In this document: one piece after another, positions 1-9,125 of the stretch
Position numbering within the stretch: position 1 is the first letter of the stretch
Layout: each line of letters begins with the position of its first letter
Source of the DNA: CAZOZZ01 sp965247425
GTDB lineage: Bacteria > Acidobacteriota > Terriglobia > 20CM-2-55-15
NCBI GenBank assembly: GCA_965247425.1
Contig: OZ252023.1
Coordinates: forward strand, 5,518,001-5,582,000
Reading direction: 5' to 3'
DNA length: 64,000 nucleotides
Notes under the pieces: model-generated
Database searches by the model: none
What the model saw: only the letters and a program-made list of their open reading frames with translations
Told to the model about the DNA's origin: nothing
Program-made: the position numbers and the translations under genes

Positions 1-1343
1 ACACCTGGCGTCCGGTGCCCGGCCGAATCAAGGATTTCATCGCGATACCGCGCCCCAACATGTACCAGTCCCTGCATACATCCGTCATTGCCGGTGGTCA
101 GGCGTTCGAAGTCCAGATTCGAACCGCCGAAATGCACCGTGTGGCCGAAGACGGGATTGCCGCCCACTGGAAGTACAAGGACGGAAAACTGGTGGCGGAT
201 GATCGTGAAGACCAGCGCGTTTCGTGGCTCCGGCATCTGGTCGAATGGCAGCAGGAGATGAAAGACCCCACGGACTTTCTGAGTACGCTTAAGGTCGACC
301 TCTATCCGGAAGAGACTTACACTTTTACACCCAAGGGCAAGGTTATCACCCTCCCGAGCGACGCCACTTCCGTCGATTTCGCCTACTCGATTCACACCGA
401 GGTCGGCCACACTTGTGTGGGCGCCAAGATCAACGGGCGTCTGTCGCCGCTCAAGACCAAGCTTTCCAACGGCGACATCGTCGAGATCGTGACTCAGCCG
501 GGGCATCATCCCAGCCGCGACTGGCTCAATTTCGTCAAGACGTCGCGCGCAAGAAACAAGATTCGTCACTGGCTGACAGTCCAGGAACGGACCAAGTCCA
601 TCGAGTTGGGCAGAAAACTTCTCGAGAAAGAAGCCCGCAAGTACAAACTCAGTGTAAAGGAACTGACTCACGACGACCGACTGGCGAAACTTGCGCCGGA
701 TTACGGATGTGCGCGAGTCGATGACCTCTGGTCCGCAATTGGCTTTGGCAAGGTTTCGGCTCGACAGCTTCTGGCCAAGCTTCGGCCGGAAGCGTTGGGC
801 GAACCCGCCGCACCGGATTCGAGGTTCACCGCCGCCGTCAAGAAGGTGTTCGGATTCGGGGAAGATGTCAAGATCAAGGTCAAGGGTATGGACGACCTGC
901 TCGTCTATCGAGCGAAATGCTGCAATCCTATCCGGGGTGAGGAAATCATCGGCTACGTGACCCGGGGCAAGGGGGTCGCCGTCCACGCCAAGAAATGCCC
1001 GAATGTGCAGAACCTGATGTATGAAGCGGATCGGCGCATCGATGTTCAGTGGGAGGGGCGCGCCGTCGCCGCCGAGGCATATGCCGTTCATCTGACGATC
1101 ATCACGGCCGACCGTCACGGCATTCTTGCCGGGATTTCAGCGGCGATCTCCAACAACCGCTCCAATATACTGGACGTGTCCGCCAGGACTGATGAGGAAC
1201 GAGGCGTGATCGACATGACTGTCGAAATACCCGACATGAAACATCTGGAAAGGGTTATCGCCGCCATCCGTGGACTTGACGGAGTCTACGACGTCATGCG
1301 CTCTACGAAACCAATAAACACCACCACCCAGATCGGACAATAG
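1..1343 (+). CDS. relA: RelA/SpoT-family (p)ppGpp synthetase/hydrolase, C-terminal part
   Basis: The gene enters from the left edge; its frame is open from base 3, so the N-terminal hydrolase domain and most of the synthetase domain lie outside the window. What is visible: the end of the synthetase domain (VPGRIKDFIAIPRPNMYQSL), a TGS domain about 95-155 residues into the fragment (DLYPEETYTFTPKG), a Cys-rich conserved region (YRAKCCNPIRGEEIIGY, with a later AKKCPN) and a C-terminal ACT domain (ITADRHGILAGISAAI). These are the regulatory parts of long RelA/SpoT proteins, which make and degrade (p)ppGpp in the cytoplasm in response to starvation. Whether the hydrolase half is active cannot be judged here. 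ridA follows 9 bases after the stop on the same strand, so the two are probably co-transcribed. Confidence 0.96.
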   Translation, partial: TWRPVPGRIKDFIAIPRPNMYQSLHTSVIAGGQAFEVQIRTAEMHRVAEDGIAAHWKYKDGKLVADDREDQRVSWLRHLVEWQQEMKDPTDFLSTLKVDLYPEETYTFTPKGKVITLPSDATSVDFAYSIHTEVGHTCVGAKINGRLSPLKTKLSNGDIVEIVTQPGHHPSRDWLNFVKTSRARNKIRHWLTVQERTKSIELGRKLLEKEARKYKLSVKELTHDDRLAKLAPDYGCARVDDLWSAIGFGKVSARQLLAKLRPEALGEPAAPDSRFTAAVKKVFGFGEDVKIKVKGMDDLLVYRAKCCNPIRGEEIIGYVTRGKGVAVHAKKCPNVQNLMYEADRRIDVQWEGRAVAAEAYAVHLTIITADRHGILAGISAAISNNRSNILDVSARTDEERGVIDMTVEIPDMKHLERVIAAIRGLDGVYDVMRSTKPINTTTQIGQ

Positions 1344-1352
1344 ACCCAAACC

Positions 1353-1739
1353 ATGCAAAAACAAGTGATCTCAACACCACTGGGACCCCCTGCCATCGGA
1401 GCCTATTCGCAGGCCGTTCAGGCGGGTAACTTCGTGTTTGTTTCCGGTCAGATCCCCCTGGATCCAGCCACCGGCCAGCTCATCGAAGACAAATCCGTCC
1501 GAGCCCAGACCAGGCAGTCTCTCCTCAATCTCCAGGGAATCCTGACCGGCGCCGGTGCCTCCATGCGCGACGTCGTTAAAGTCACGATCTATCTCGATGA
1601 CATGGGAAACTTCAAAGAGGTAAACGGCATCTACGCGGAGTTCTTCCGGAAGTCCCCACCCGCACGTGCCACTGTCGAGGTCGCCGGCCTCCCTCTTGGT
1701 GTCGCCATCGAAATCGAATGTATCGCCCTGGTGGCTTGA
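1353..1739 (+). CDS. ridA: RidA family enamine/imine deaminase
   Basis: A 128-residue protein of normal RidA (YjgF/YER057c/UK114) length. The start resembles the family (PPAIGAYSQAVQAGNFVFVSG), and the C-terminal block RATVEVAGLPLGVAIEIE holds the conserved Arg and Glu of the active-site cleft. RidA proteins hydrolyse reactive 2-aminoacrylate and other enamines or imines released by PLP enzymes such as threonine dehydratase. The gene sits 9 bases after the RelA/SpoT-type gene. No clear Shine-Dalgarno precedes the ATG, which fits translational coupling to the upstream gene. The stop is followed at once by the palindromic element at 1746-1924. Confidence 0.95.
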   Translation: MQKQVISTPLGPPAIGAYSQAVQAGNFVFVSGQIPLDPATGQLIEDKSVRAQTRQSLLNLQGILTGAGASMRDVVKVTIYLDDMGNFKEVNGIYAEFFRKSPPARATVEVAGLPLGVAIEIECIALVA

Positions 1740-1745
1740 TTTTTT

Positions 1746-1924
1746 CGACGCAGAGACGCAAAGACGCAGAGTGGATATTGTGTGATCCGTCCAAAACCCG
1801 CGAAGTTTTCCAATCCTTACTCGTGTTGAAAAGAAAACTTACGGGCGCAAGGTTGAGTCAGTTGTAATCGCGAAAGCTTCCGACAAGAGAGATCTTCTCT
1901 CTGCGCCTTTGCGCCTCTGCGTCG
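1746..1924. repeat. Palindromic intergenic element A (period-8 arms)
   Basis: The left arm 1746-1771 is built from three 8-base units (ACGCAGAG, ACGCAAAG, ACGCAGAG). The right arm 1899-1924 is its reverse complement at 24 of 26 positions. About 127 bases without a gene separate the arms. The element fills the space between the convergent ridA and tamB ends. Arms of the same design occur at 32496-32610. Confidence 0.85.
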
Positions 1925-1934
1925 TTTCCCTTTC

Positions 1935-2351
1935 CTATTGGAATCGTTTTCTCAGTTTGATGTCCAGCCCCACCGCGCCGGTTTCGTCCCGGGAGGCGAT
2001 GAACGACGTATCGCTGTTCAGGAAGTACTCGATCAAGATGATCTGCTGGCGGTTTGATGAGAGGTCCTGGGAGTACGTGATGGTCAGGTCCCTGGTAATC
2101 TGCTCGGAGATTGTCACGCGGGTGACGGGGTCGTTTTCCGCGCCGACCAGGAATGGATCGATGCGGAACCGGTCGAGCAGGCCAAAGCGGGAGCCGACAC
2201 GTGACTGGAGCAGGTCTGTCAGGATCGTGGCGGCGCTCCCCCTGAAGAGTTGTTCGCTCGTGGGGATCAGGCCGCCGGCCCGATTCTCGGCCAGTTCCTC
2301 CCGGGTCCGACCTCCTGCGATCAGGCTCACGATTTCCAGTTGTGGCAACGG
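1935..2351 (-). pseudogene. tamB: TamB C-terminal fragment, cut off by IS21 insertion
   Basis: This 139-codon piece (including the stop) is the 3' end of the TamB gene whose body lies at 5107-8521. It starts at PLPQLEIVSLIAGGR, the conserved stretch that in TamB C-terminal (DUF490) domains follows an SEPP-type motif, and ends with GLDIKLRKRFQ. The visible reading frame continues rightwards into the IS only by chance. Removing bases 2352-5106 joins this piece in frame to the upstream part, giving SEPPLPQLEI at the junction. TamB C-termini are needed for function in known homologues, so the interrupted gene is probably inactive in this genome. Confidence 0.9.
2347..2351. repeat. Target-site duplication, left copy (IS21-family element)
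   Basis: AACGG directly precedes the IS left end, and the same five bases follow the right end at 5102-5106. Keeping one copy restores the tamB frame exactly. Confidence 0.85.
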
Positions 2352-2460
2352 TGATTTCGCTACTCTAAATTGGCCCACTTTTGATCGTTTGATTTGGCCC
2401 ACCCCTGACGACTGAACCGGAGAGGCTGTTCCGAACAAAGAGTCGGAATGGAGGGACCCG

Positions 2461-3993
2461 GTGTCAAGGAGATCGAAGGTGGAATTATTTGAAGAGATTC
2501 GGCGAGAGCACGAGTTTGGTGTGGGAACGATCCAGGGTGTGGCCCGGCGGCTGGGGGTGCATCGGCGGATGGTGCGTCAAGCGCTGGGAAACGCCGTGCC
2601 GCCGGCGAGGAAGAGCCCGGAGCGGAAGAGGCCGAGGCTGGAGCCGGTTATGGAATTTATCAACGGGGTGTTGGAGGCGGACAGGCAGGCCCCGCGGAAG
2701 CAGCGGCACACCAGTCACCGGATCTACGAACGGATCCGGATGGAATTTCCGAAACATCCGATTGGGGAATCGACGGTTCGCCGGTATGTCGGGCGGCGGA
2801 AGCGGGAGATGGGTTTCATCCGACAGGAGACGTTCGTGCCGCAAAGCTACGCCTGGGGTCAGGAAGCACAGATCGACTGGTACGAAGCCGTCGCGGAGTT
2901 GGATGGCGAACGGCAGAAGCTCCAGGTTTTCTGTATGCGGAGCATGGGCAGTGGTGGCGCATTCCATCGAGCTTATCCTCGGGCGACACAACAGGCATTC
3001 CTGGAGGCTCATGAGTTGGGTTTCCGCTATTTTGCGGGGGTCTTCGGGGTGCTGCGTTATGACAACCTGACCAGCGCGGTGAAGAAGATTCTGCGGGGAT
3101 ACCGGCGTGTAGAGACCGAACGGTTCATCGCGTTTCGGTCGCATTGGAAGTTTCAAGCCGAGTTCTGCACACCCGGCGAGGGCCACGAGAAAGGCGGTGT
3201 GGAAGGCGAAGCCGGATACTTCCGGCGCAATCACCTGGTACCGGTGCCGAAGGCGAAGGACCTGGCGGATCTGAATGCGCAGCTGCTGGCCGGTTGCCGT
3301 GCCGATGAACGGCGCAAGATCGGCGATCGGGTCCAGACGGTGGGTGAAGGGATGCAGATCGAACAGCCCCATCTGCTCGCGTTATCGACCGAAGGGTTCC
3401 CTCTGGCCGAGGACAGCTTTCCACGAGTCGATGGTAAGGGATGTGTACGGGTGCGTAACAACTTCTACTCCGCCCCCGTCAAGGCCGGGACTGTGGTGCG
3501 GGCGAGCGTTTTTCCGGCCTACGTGGAGGTCTGGCACGATGGCGGATGCGTGGCGCGGCATGAGCGAGGATATGGAAACGGCCAGCACTTCTTCAATCTG
3601 GAACATTATCTGGAGGTGTTGGAGCGGAAGCCGGGCGCGCTGGCCGGGAGCAAGCCTCTGGAGCAATGGCGGCAACAGGGCCGATGGCCGAAAAGCTATG
3701 ACGAGTTCTGGCAGACGTTGATCGATCGCAACGGAAAACAGAATGGGACCCGCGCAATGGTGGAGTTGCTCCTACTGGGCCGGGAACATGGCTATAGCGA
3801 GCTGGATTCCGCATTCCAACAAGCCCTGCGCCTGGGATGCTCCGATGCCGCCGCGGCGCGCTACCTGATGACCGAGGCCCGATTCGACCGGCCGGCGGCG
3901 CCGCGACTGGAAGTGGCCGCACTACGCGCTTATGAGCGGCCCCTGCCGGAGGTGAATACTTACGATGCACTGCTCACTGCGGAGGTGGTCTAG
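2461..3993 (+). CDS. istA: IS21-family transposase IstA
   Basis: A 510-residue DDE transposase starting at GTG. The N-terminus has a helix-turn-helix (GVARRLGVHRRMVRQAL). The catalytic core shows the expected acidic residues in order: D in AQIDWYEA, D in LRYDNLTSA and E in EKGGVEGEAGYFRR. The C-terminal half matches the Mu-type transposase C-terminal beta-barrel region seen in IstA. It cuts the IS ends and joins them to target DNA, and works with IstB. Its stop shares one base with the istB start. Length is typical of the family and nothing appears broken. Confidence 0.95.
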   Translation: MSRRSKVELFEEIRREHEFGVGTIQGVARRLGVHRRMVRQALGNAVPPARKSPERKRPRLEPVMEFINGVLEADRQAPRKQRHTSHRIYERIRMEFPKHPIGESTVRRYVGRRKREMGFIRQETFVPQSYAWGQEAQIDWYEAVAELDGERQKLQVFCMRSMGSGGAFHRAYPRATQQAFLEAHELGFRYFAGVFGVLRYDNLTSAVKKILRGYRRVETERFIAFRSHWKFQAEFCTPGEGHEKGGVEGEAGYFRRNHLVPVPKAKDLADLNAQLLAGCRADERRKIGDRVQTVGEGMQIEQPHLLALSTEGFPLAEDSFPRVDGKGCVRVRNNFYSAPVKAGTVVRASVFPAYVEVWHDGGCVARHERGYGNGQHFFNLEHYLEVLERKPGALAGSKPLEQWRQQGRWPKSYDEFWQTLIDRNGKQNGTRAMVELLLLGREHGYSELDSAFQQALRLGCSDAAAARYLMTEARFDRPAAPRLEVAALRAYERPLPEVNTYDALLTAEVV

Positions 3994-4805
3994 TGTCCGC
4001 CACAGCCGGCGGGGTCGAACAGGCGGCGATTCAGCAGTACTGTAAAGCTCTCCGGACGCCCACGATCGGAACGCAGTTTGCGGCCATGGCCGAGCAGGCC
4101 CAGCGGGAAGAGCACACCTACACACGGTATCTGGAAGCCTTGCTGGCGATGGAAGTTGAAGAACGCGAACGGAACACCGTGGCCCGGCGGATTCAAGCCG
4201 CACGTTTCCCTCGAATGAAGACACTCGAGGACTTTGACTTCTCGCGGTCGAAGGTTCCAGCCAACCGGATCCGTGGACTCGCAGACGGTGGCTATTTAGA
4301 ACACGCCGAACCTGTCGTCCTGATCGGGGAGTGTGGAACGGGCAAGACGCACCTGGCCACAGGACTGTGCGTGGCCGCTTGTCGGCAGAAGAAGCGGGTT
4401 CGCTTTACGACGGCCGCCGGCTTGATCAACGAGTTGGTCGAGGCCCAACACAACGACCAGTTCCGCCGGGTTCTGGCCCGATGGTTCCGATACGAGTTGA
4501 TTGCCATCGACGAAGTCGGCTATGTCCCGATGGCAGACCTCGGCGCCGAACTCCTCTTTCAAGTCATCTCGGATCGAGCCGAGCGGGCGACGGTGATCTT
4601 GACAACGAATCTGCCGTTCTCGGAATGGACCCAGGTGTTTCCCAATGTTCGGCTGTGCAAGGCGTTGCTGGACCGGATAACCGATCGCGCTCACATCATC
4701 GAGACCGGAACCGAATCCTTCCGGTTTCGGCGCACGTTGGAGAAACGACAGAAACCACGGCATCCGCCTGGAAAGGAGAAACCCGCGAAACAAACCACGT
4801 CCTGA
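3993..4805 (+). CDS. istB: IS21-family transposition helper ATPase IstB
   Basis: A 270-residue AAA+ ATPase starting at GTG, overlapping the istA stop by one base. The Walker A motif GECGTGKTH and Walker B LIAIDEVGYV are clear, and the sensor region ATVILTTNLPFSEW matches IstB. IstB loads on target DNA and directs IstA insertion. The C-terminal tail (EKRQKPRHPPGKEKPAKQ) is basic and low in complexity. The gene ends about 300 bases before the right IS end. Confidence 0.95.
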   Translation: MSATAGGVEQAAIQQYCKALRTPTIGTQFAAMAEQAQREEHTYTRYLEALLAMEVEERERNTVARRIQAARFPRMKTLEDFDFSRSKVPANRIRGLADGGYLEHAEPVVLIGECGTGKTHLATGLCVAACRQKKRVRFTTAAGLINELVEAQHNDQFRRVLARWFRYELIAIDEVGYVPMADLGAELLFQVISDRAERATVILTTNLPFSEWTQVFPNVRLCKALLDRITDRAHIIETGTESFRFRRTLEKRQKPRHPPGKEKPAKQTTS

Positions 4806-5101
4806 GGGTCGGATCGCCGCGCGGTCGTCGATCCTGGGCGATCCTGGAAACGGAGTTTTTTCCCGAAAGAAAGAAAAAGAACCAAAAAGAAAGAAACGGA
4901 GGCCTGTGGAAGATGACGCGCTGTGGAAATCCTAAAAACCAGGATTCCCACAGCGCTTGGAAAAGCCTCGCCAAGGGCGCTCGGCTTTCCCACATCTACA
5001 ACACAGGCCCGACGGTAATTATCACTACTCGGAATTATTAACAGGAGGGGGTGGGCCAAATCAGACGATCAAAAGTGGGCCAGACCGGGTGGACAAACCC
5101 A
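4806..5101 (+). other. Structured 3' tail of the IS21 element, with a possible 42-aa ORF
   Basis: Between istB and the right end lies a purine-rich stretch, then a hairpin at 4919-4955 (arms CGCTGTGG and CCACAGCG extended by AATCCT and AGGATT, one mismatched pair). Around it is an outer inverted repeat (GGCCTGTG at 4901-4908 and CACAGGCC at 5002-5009). A short frame at 4913-5041 starts at ATG after a GGAGG and would encode 42 residues (MTRCGNPKNQDSHSAW...). I cannot tell whether it is translated; the hairpin covers its start. The right terminal repeat begins at 5048. Confidence 0.5.
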
Positions 5102-5106
5102 AACGG
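5102..5106. repeat. Target-site duplication, right copy (IS21-family element)
   Basis: AACGG, identical to 2347-2351, directly after the final CA of the insertion sequence. Confidence 0.85.
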
Positions 5107-8100
5107 AGGTTCGGACCGCATTTCCAGCCGCATATTATCTCTTCGGCCGTTGATCCCAAGGATGATCCGATAGTCCCGGATCTCGGCTTCGGCTTGGACG
5201 TCCACTATGGGTTCGACGCGAATCGGATCGACGAAATCGACGCTGCCCCTGGTGATTCTGTAGCGCGTTCCCTGGAAAATGAGTGTGCCCGTTCCGACCT
5301 CGATGCGGCCGGTCATGCTTGGATCACCGAAACTGCCGGCGATATCCATGTCCAGCCTTGCCTCTACGCTGGCGAGTTCGTTTTCGATCGAGATGTTCCG
5401 ACTTCCCTCCACATGCACTGCCAGAGCCATGTCCTTAAACGGATTGTCGGATTCCGCGGTATCCGGTCCTGCTTCGAACAGCTCCAGGAACTGTTCGAAA
5501 CCCCCATCGTAGAAGAGGCTGGTGACATCGATATCTCCTTCCAGCCGTGGCGTTTCTGCCGTGCCGTGGAGCGCCAGGGAGCCGTCTACGATGGTTCGGA
5601 GCCCTTCCGGGTTCCGGACACGCACGTTCGACACATCGAAACGAACGTCGAATTCGCCCAGCTCCAGGTCTTCGACGCCAACAGATCCACGGACGACGAC
5701 CTCTCCCCCGCCCGCGTTCCCCCGGAGGTCGTTCAGATTCACCCTGTTTCCGATGAAATCCAGGTCGCCGTCAAGTGCCGACAGACTCAGGAATATACCT
5801 CGATGGCCGAACGACCCGTTCTCGATGTGGGCCTGTCCGATGAGCTCCGGGCTCCCGAGGGTCCCGCCCACCTTTCCCTCCACCGTGACCGCTCCTCCGA
5901 CCAGGAATTCCGGGTAGCTTCCCGACATGATCGAGAGGTCGATGTTGCCGGTGATGTCGAGATCAATCGGCGCATCCCGGGACAAGGCGATGGTTCCTCC
6001 CAACTGTAGCGAAGTCACTCCGCCGCTAAATTCCATTTCCGAAAACTTCAATCGTTCCGAATCAAATTGAAACGTGAACGGTTCCAGAACCCGGAGTTCC
6101 CGTTCCTCGAACCGGGCGGTCAAAGTTCGTACCAGTCCTTCTCCTTCGAGAGTGGCCAGATCCATTAGAAGCCCCCCGAACGAGACACTTCCCGTAGCGA
6201 CGATTGTCCCCAGGGATATGTTTACGAGTTGATCTTGCCTGATAGTCGGAAAAGCGTGCGCTTCCGACGAACGGATAGCCTTCTATGGCCGTGTCGAAGG
6301 CGGCCTCCATCACGACGTGTTCGTCGGTTTCGATCTCGGTGCGGATAGTTGAACCGGATGTGCGGACCTGGATCTTCATTTGAGGAAGAGACTGCTCTCC
6401 GAGATGAAGGTTTCCGAGCACTGCTGTTCCCCGGACCTGCGGGCGCGATCGAGTCCCTTCGACATCGAAGTTTGCCGCCTCAACCACGCCTCGGAACGCG
6501 GTCGGGATACCAAGCCAGGGCAAGTCTTCCAGCGACACGCCAGACGCCCGGAGCTCTACTCCGAGTTGCTCGCCGGCGAGTTGGTAACGTACGTTTCCGA
6601 ATAAAACTGCGCCGTCGCGTCGAATCGAAATGTCAGTCAGCGCGAGCGCGGATTCATCCAGGACGAACGCGGCTTCGGTGTTTCCGATCAGGTTATCTTC
6701 ATACGTCAGATCGGACGCGGACACGGTCCCCGATGCCCGAATCGGATCAATCGAATCCAGGTGCACCCTGCCTCGAAACACACCGTCGACGGGTGTGGGG
6801 ACGAATTCGGCAAGATCGAAGCCGTAAAGTTGGATGACATCAAGGTCCAGGTCCAGCTTTGTGTCGTCGAACGGCAGTCGCCCGTTTACCGTAACCTCAG
6901 ACCGCGCTTCCGAGATCTGAACCTCGCGAAGCTCAAGGCCACCGGCGGTTAAGGTTGCTTCGCCCCCCAGGCTGTCGATGGGTCGGCCTTGATGTCGAAA
7001 GCTTCGAATGGTGAACCTTCCTGACGTTTGAGGTGATGCTATCGGGCCGCTGATCGAGCCCTCGAACCGGCCGGTTCCGTTCGCGGGTTCATACAGGAAG
7101 CGCAGGTCGCCGAGGTCGGTCGACTCCAACGTCACCTGCAGCGAAGAGTCCATGCGGTCGATCAGACCGTCCGCTCGAATGTTGCTCGATCCGAATCTGG
7201 CCGTGGCTTCAGATAACCGCACCGACTCCGGTGTGGCCCGAAATGTGGTCGAACCCGCTACTGCCAGATCCACGGAGTCCGAGTCCCGGGGAACATCCGC
7301 GGATTGGAGCGTTGCGGCGCCAGAAAAATCAAAATCTCTGAACTTCCCTTCGAACCAGCCGTCGATCGTTCCGGTCGCCACCGAATGGATCATGTACTTC
7401 CGGTCCCACGGGTAAGCGCGGCGCAGTCCGGCCGTATCGATCTCTTCATAGCCCAGATCGATTTCGACTCGTGGTGATCCGGGAAGTGACAGGACGTTTG
7501 CACTACCCGTGACCGTGCCACCGACCAGGCTCATCCGCAGATCCGACGCCGACAGTATTCGCTCTGGAAACGAGTATTCGAAATTGGCCTCGACGTTTCG
7601 TGCATTCCAGCCTTCGACGGTAAGCGACTGCCCTTCCGCCAGCCCGTTCGTCGAGAAATCGCGGGACGAGAAATTCAGCGCACCGCCGACTCCAATCGTT
7701 CCATCTAATGCCTCCTCGGTGAAGAAGTAGTTCAAAAATCCGAGATCGACGGTGCCGGTATACTCCATGGCTCCATGGCCAACGTGGAGCACGTCGTCGA
7801 TCCGTCCTTGAAGCGTTACCTTGGATTCGCCTGAAGTCACTTCCGCTCGGTGAACTAGGACCGTCCCTGCCGAATGGTCGAAGTCTGCGGACAAGCCGTA
7901 AGGAATCGTAGGGCGGCCCTCTCGTTCGAGCGAACCTTCATACTCCAGGCGACCACCCAGGACTCCGGTTGCGCCCGTGTACTCAAACGTACCGTCGAGT
8001 TCGGACAGGAGGAAGTCGATGTGGACCCGGCGTTCGTCGATCGTTATCTCTCCGCCCTCGACTGTGAGCTCTCCGATCGAGACTTCAAATGACGATGAAC

Positions 8101-8521
8101 CCGTGCCGGCCTCGATCGGAGGAGACGGAACGTTGGTAGTACCGTCCGGGCCAACGTCGATTCGGATCCGTGGGTGGACTAGCGTCAGAGAGGAAAGATC
8201 GATCTTCCTCTCGAACAGCGTTCGGAGATGCAGTCCGATGTCGATACTCTCGATTTCGAGAAGTGCATCCCCAGTGGATTGCCGAAGTACGAGACCGTCG
8301 ATCTGAATCAGTTGAGACCACAAATCGAAATCGAACTCTTCGACTGTCGCGACGCGGCCCGTCCGTTCTTCAATCTGATTGACCAGGTAATCCTTGGCGA
8401 ACTCGTCGAAGTCGGGCGAGGTCAGGAAGTACACGACTCCGGCAACCAGTCCTAGCGCCCCCAGTCCCGCGATGCTGATTGCGGCGACAGCCTTCTTTTT
8501 ACTCAACAACTTCAATATCAC
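5107..8521 (-). pseudogene. tamB: TamB (DUF490) translocation/assembly protein, disrupted
   Basis: TamB is an inner-membrane-anchored periplasm-spanning protein with long beta-rich repeats that works with an Omp85 partner in outer-membrane assembly or lipid transport. The start (VAAISIAGLGALGLVAGVVY) is a single membrane anchor, followed by hundreds of residues of repeated beta-strand pattern. Two lesions are visible. First, the frame changes between about 6220 and 6282: after EGYPFVGS the original frame becomes Arg-rich and stops at 6062, while the next frame carries the sensible continuation (RQDQLVNISLGTIVATGSVS). Second, the IS21 element cuts the gene at 5106. With the IS and one duplication removed, the total is 3832 bases, one more than a multiple of three, consistent with a single added base. 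The restored protein would be about 1276 residues. The gene overlaps the upstream one by 23 bases. Confidence 0.9.
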
Positions 8522-9125
8522 TTCTCCGGATCAGTGAATTCAGCCACAGTCGGATCTCCCGGTTTACTTTTTCTTCAATGACGTTGGTGCGGACCGCTTC
8601 TCGAACCGAGTCGAGGGGCGGAACACTGGCCACCCCGCTCGATTCGGTCTCCGGGAGAAACACCTCCCTGTAGTACTCCTCTATTTCCGGATCCGAGACC
8701 CGGATGAATTGGCGAAACCGCAGGTCCACGTATCGAGCCAGTTTGATTCGCTGGCGAACGGCGACAGCCACGAGTTCCGCGGACAGGTCCCCGGGATCGC
8801 CCAATTGCAAGCTGTAAGCTTCGACTTCTTCCGATTTGATCTGAATGCCCGGGATTTGATCGACCTGGTTGCGGATCAGGAAATCTTCGATCACTTCATC
8901 CAGCATGGCTTGATCGTCCGACGGTGCCTCGTCACCAAAGAATCGTCGGATCGCCCGTTCCGGTTTGACGTCCCCGAGCGTGATGACGTCCCCGTCCACC
9001 ACTGCCATCAAACGGTCAATGACGTCGCCATACATGGCGGGTGCGCATGCCAGGGCAAGAAAGCACACCAGGATTAGACTCCGCGGCAAGCTCAAGATTC
9101 CTTTTCGGGTCGGAGCGATGCGCAT
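8499..9125 (-). CDS. SurA-N-like periplasmic protein without a PPIase domain
   Basis: A 208-residue protein with an N-terminal signal peptide (hydrophobic LSLPRSLILVCFLALACAP). The mature start DVIDRLMAVVDGDVITLGDV matches the opening of SurA/parvulin-type chaperones. The remaining 150 residues are helical and charged, as in SurA N-terminal domains, and no parvulin (rotamase) domain follows. It lies between the Omp85 gene and tamB with overlaps on both sides (TGATG with the upstream gene, 23 bases with tamB). This suggests it is a periplasmic chaperone for the products of that operon. The specific role is inference. Confidence 0.75.
   Translation of the reverse strand: MRIAPTRKGILSLPRSLILVCFLALACAPAMYGDVIDRLMAVVDGDVITLGDVKPERAIRRFFGDEAPSDDQAMLDEVIEDFLIRNQVDQIPGIQIKSEEVEAYSLQLGDPGDLSAELVAVAVRQRIKLARYVDLRFRQFIRVSDPEIEEYYREVFLPETESSGVASVPPLDSVREAVRTNVIEEKVNREIRLWLNSLIRRSDIEVVE

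Larger units (their letters stand above)
2352..5101 (+). mobile_element. IS21-family insertion sequence, complete, 2750 bp
   Basis: The element starts TGATTTCG and ends ACCCA (TG...CA termini). Nineteen bases in from each end lies a 35-base inverted repeat (2371-2405 and 5048-5082, one mismatch). Within it the core TGGCCCAC occurs twice as a direct repeat, the multiple-end-repeat design of IS21 elements. It carries istA and istB in the usual order and is flanked by the 5-bp duplication AACGG. Both genes are intact, so the element may still be able to move. It lies within the C-terminal coding region of tamB, in the opposite orientation to that gene. Confidence 0.93.

Noticed and set aside
4957..6009. 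350-codon plus-strand frame across the IS end and tamB
   Set aside because: It crosses the IS boundary and is antisense to tamB, and its peptide has no recognisable domain.
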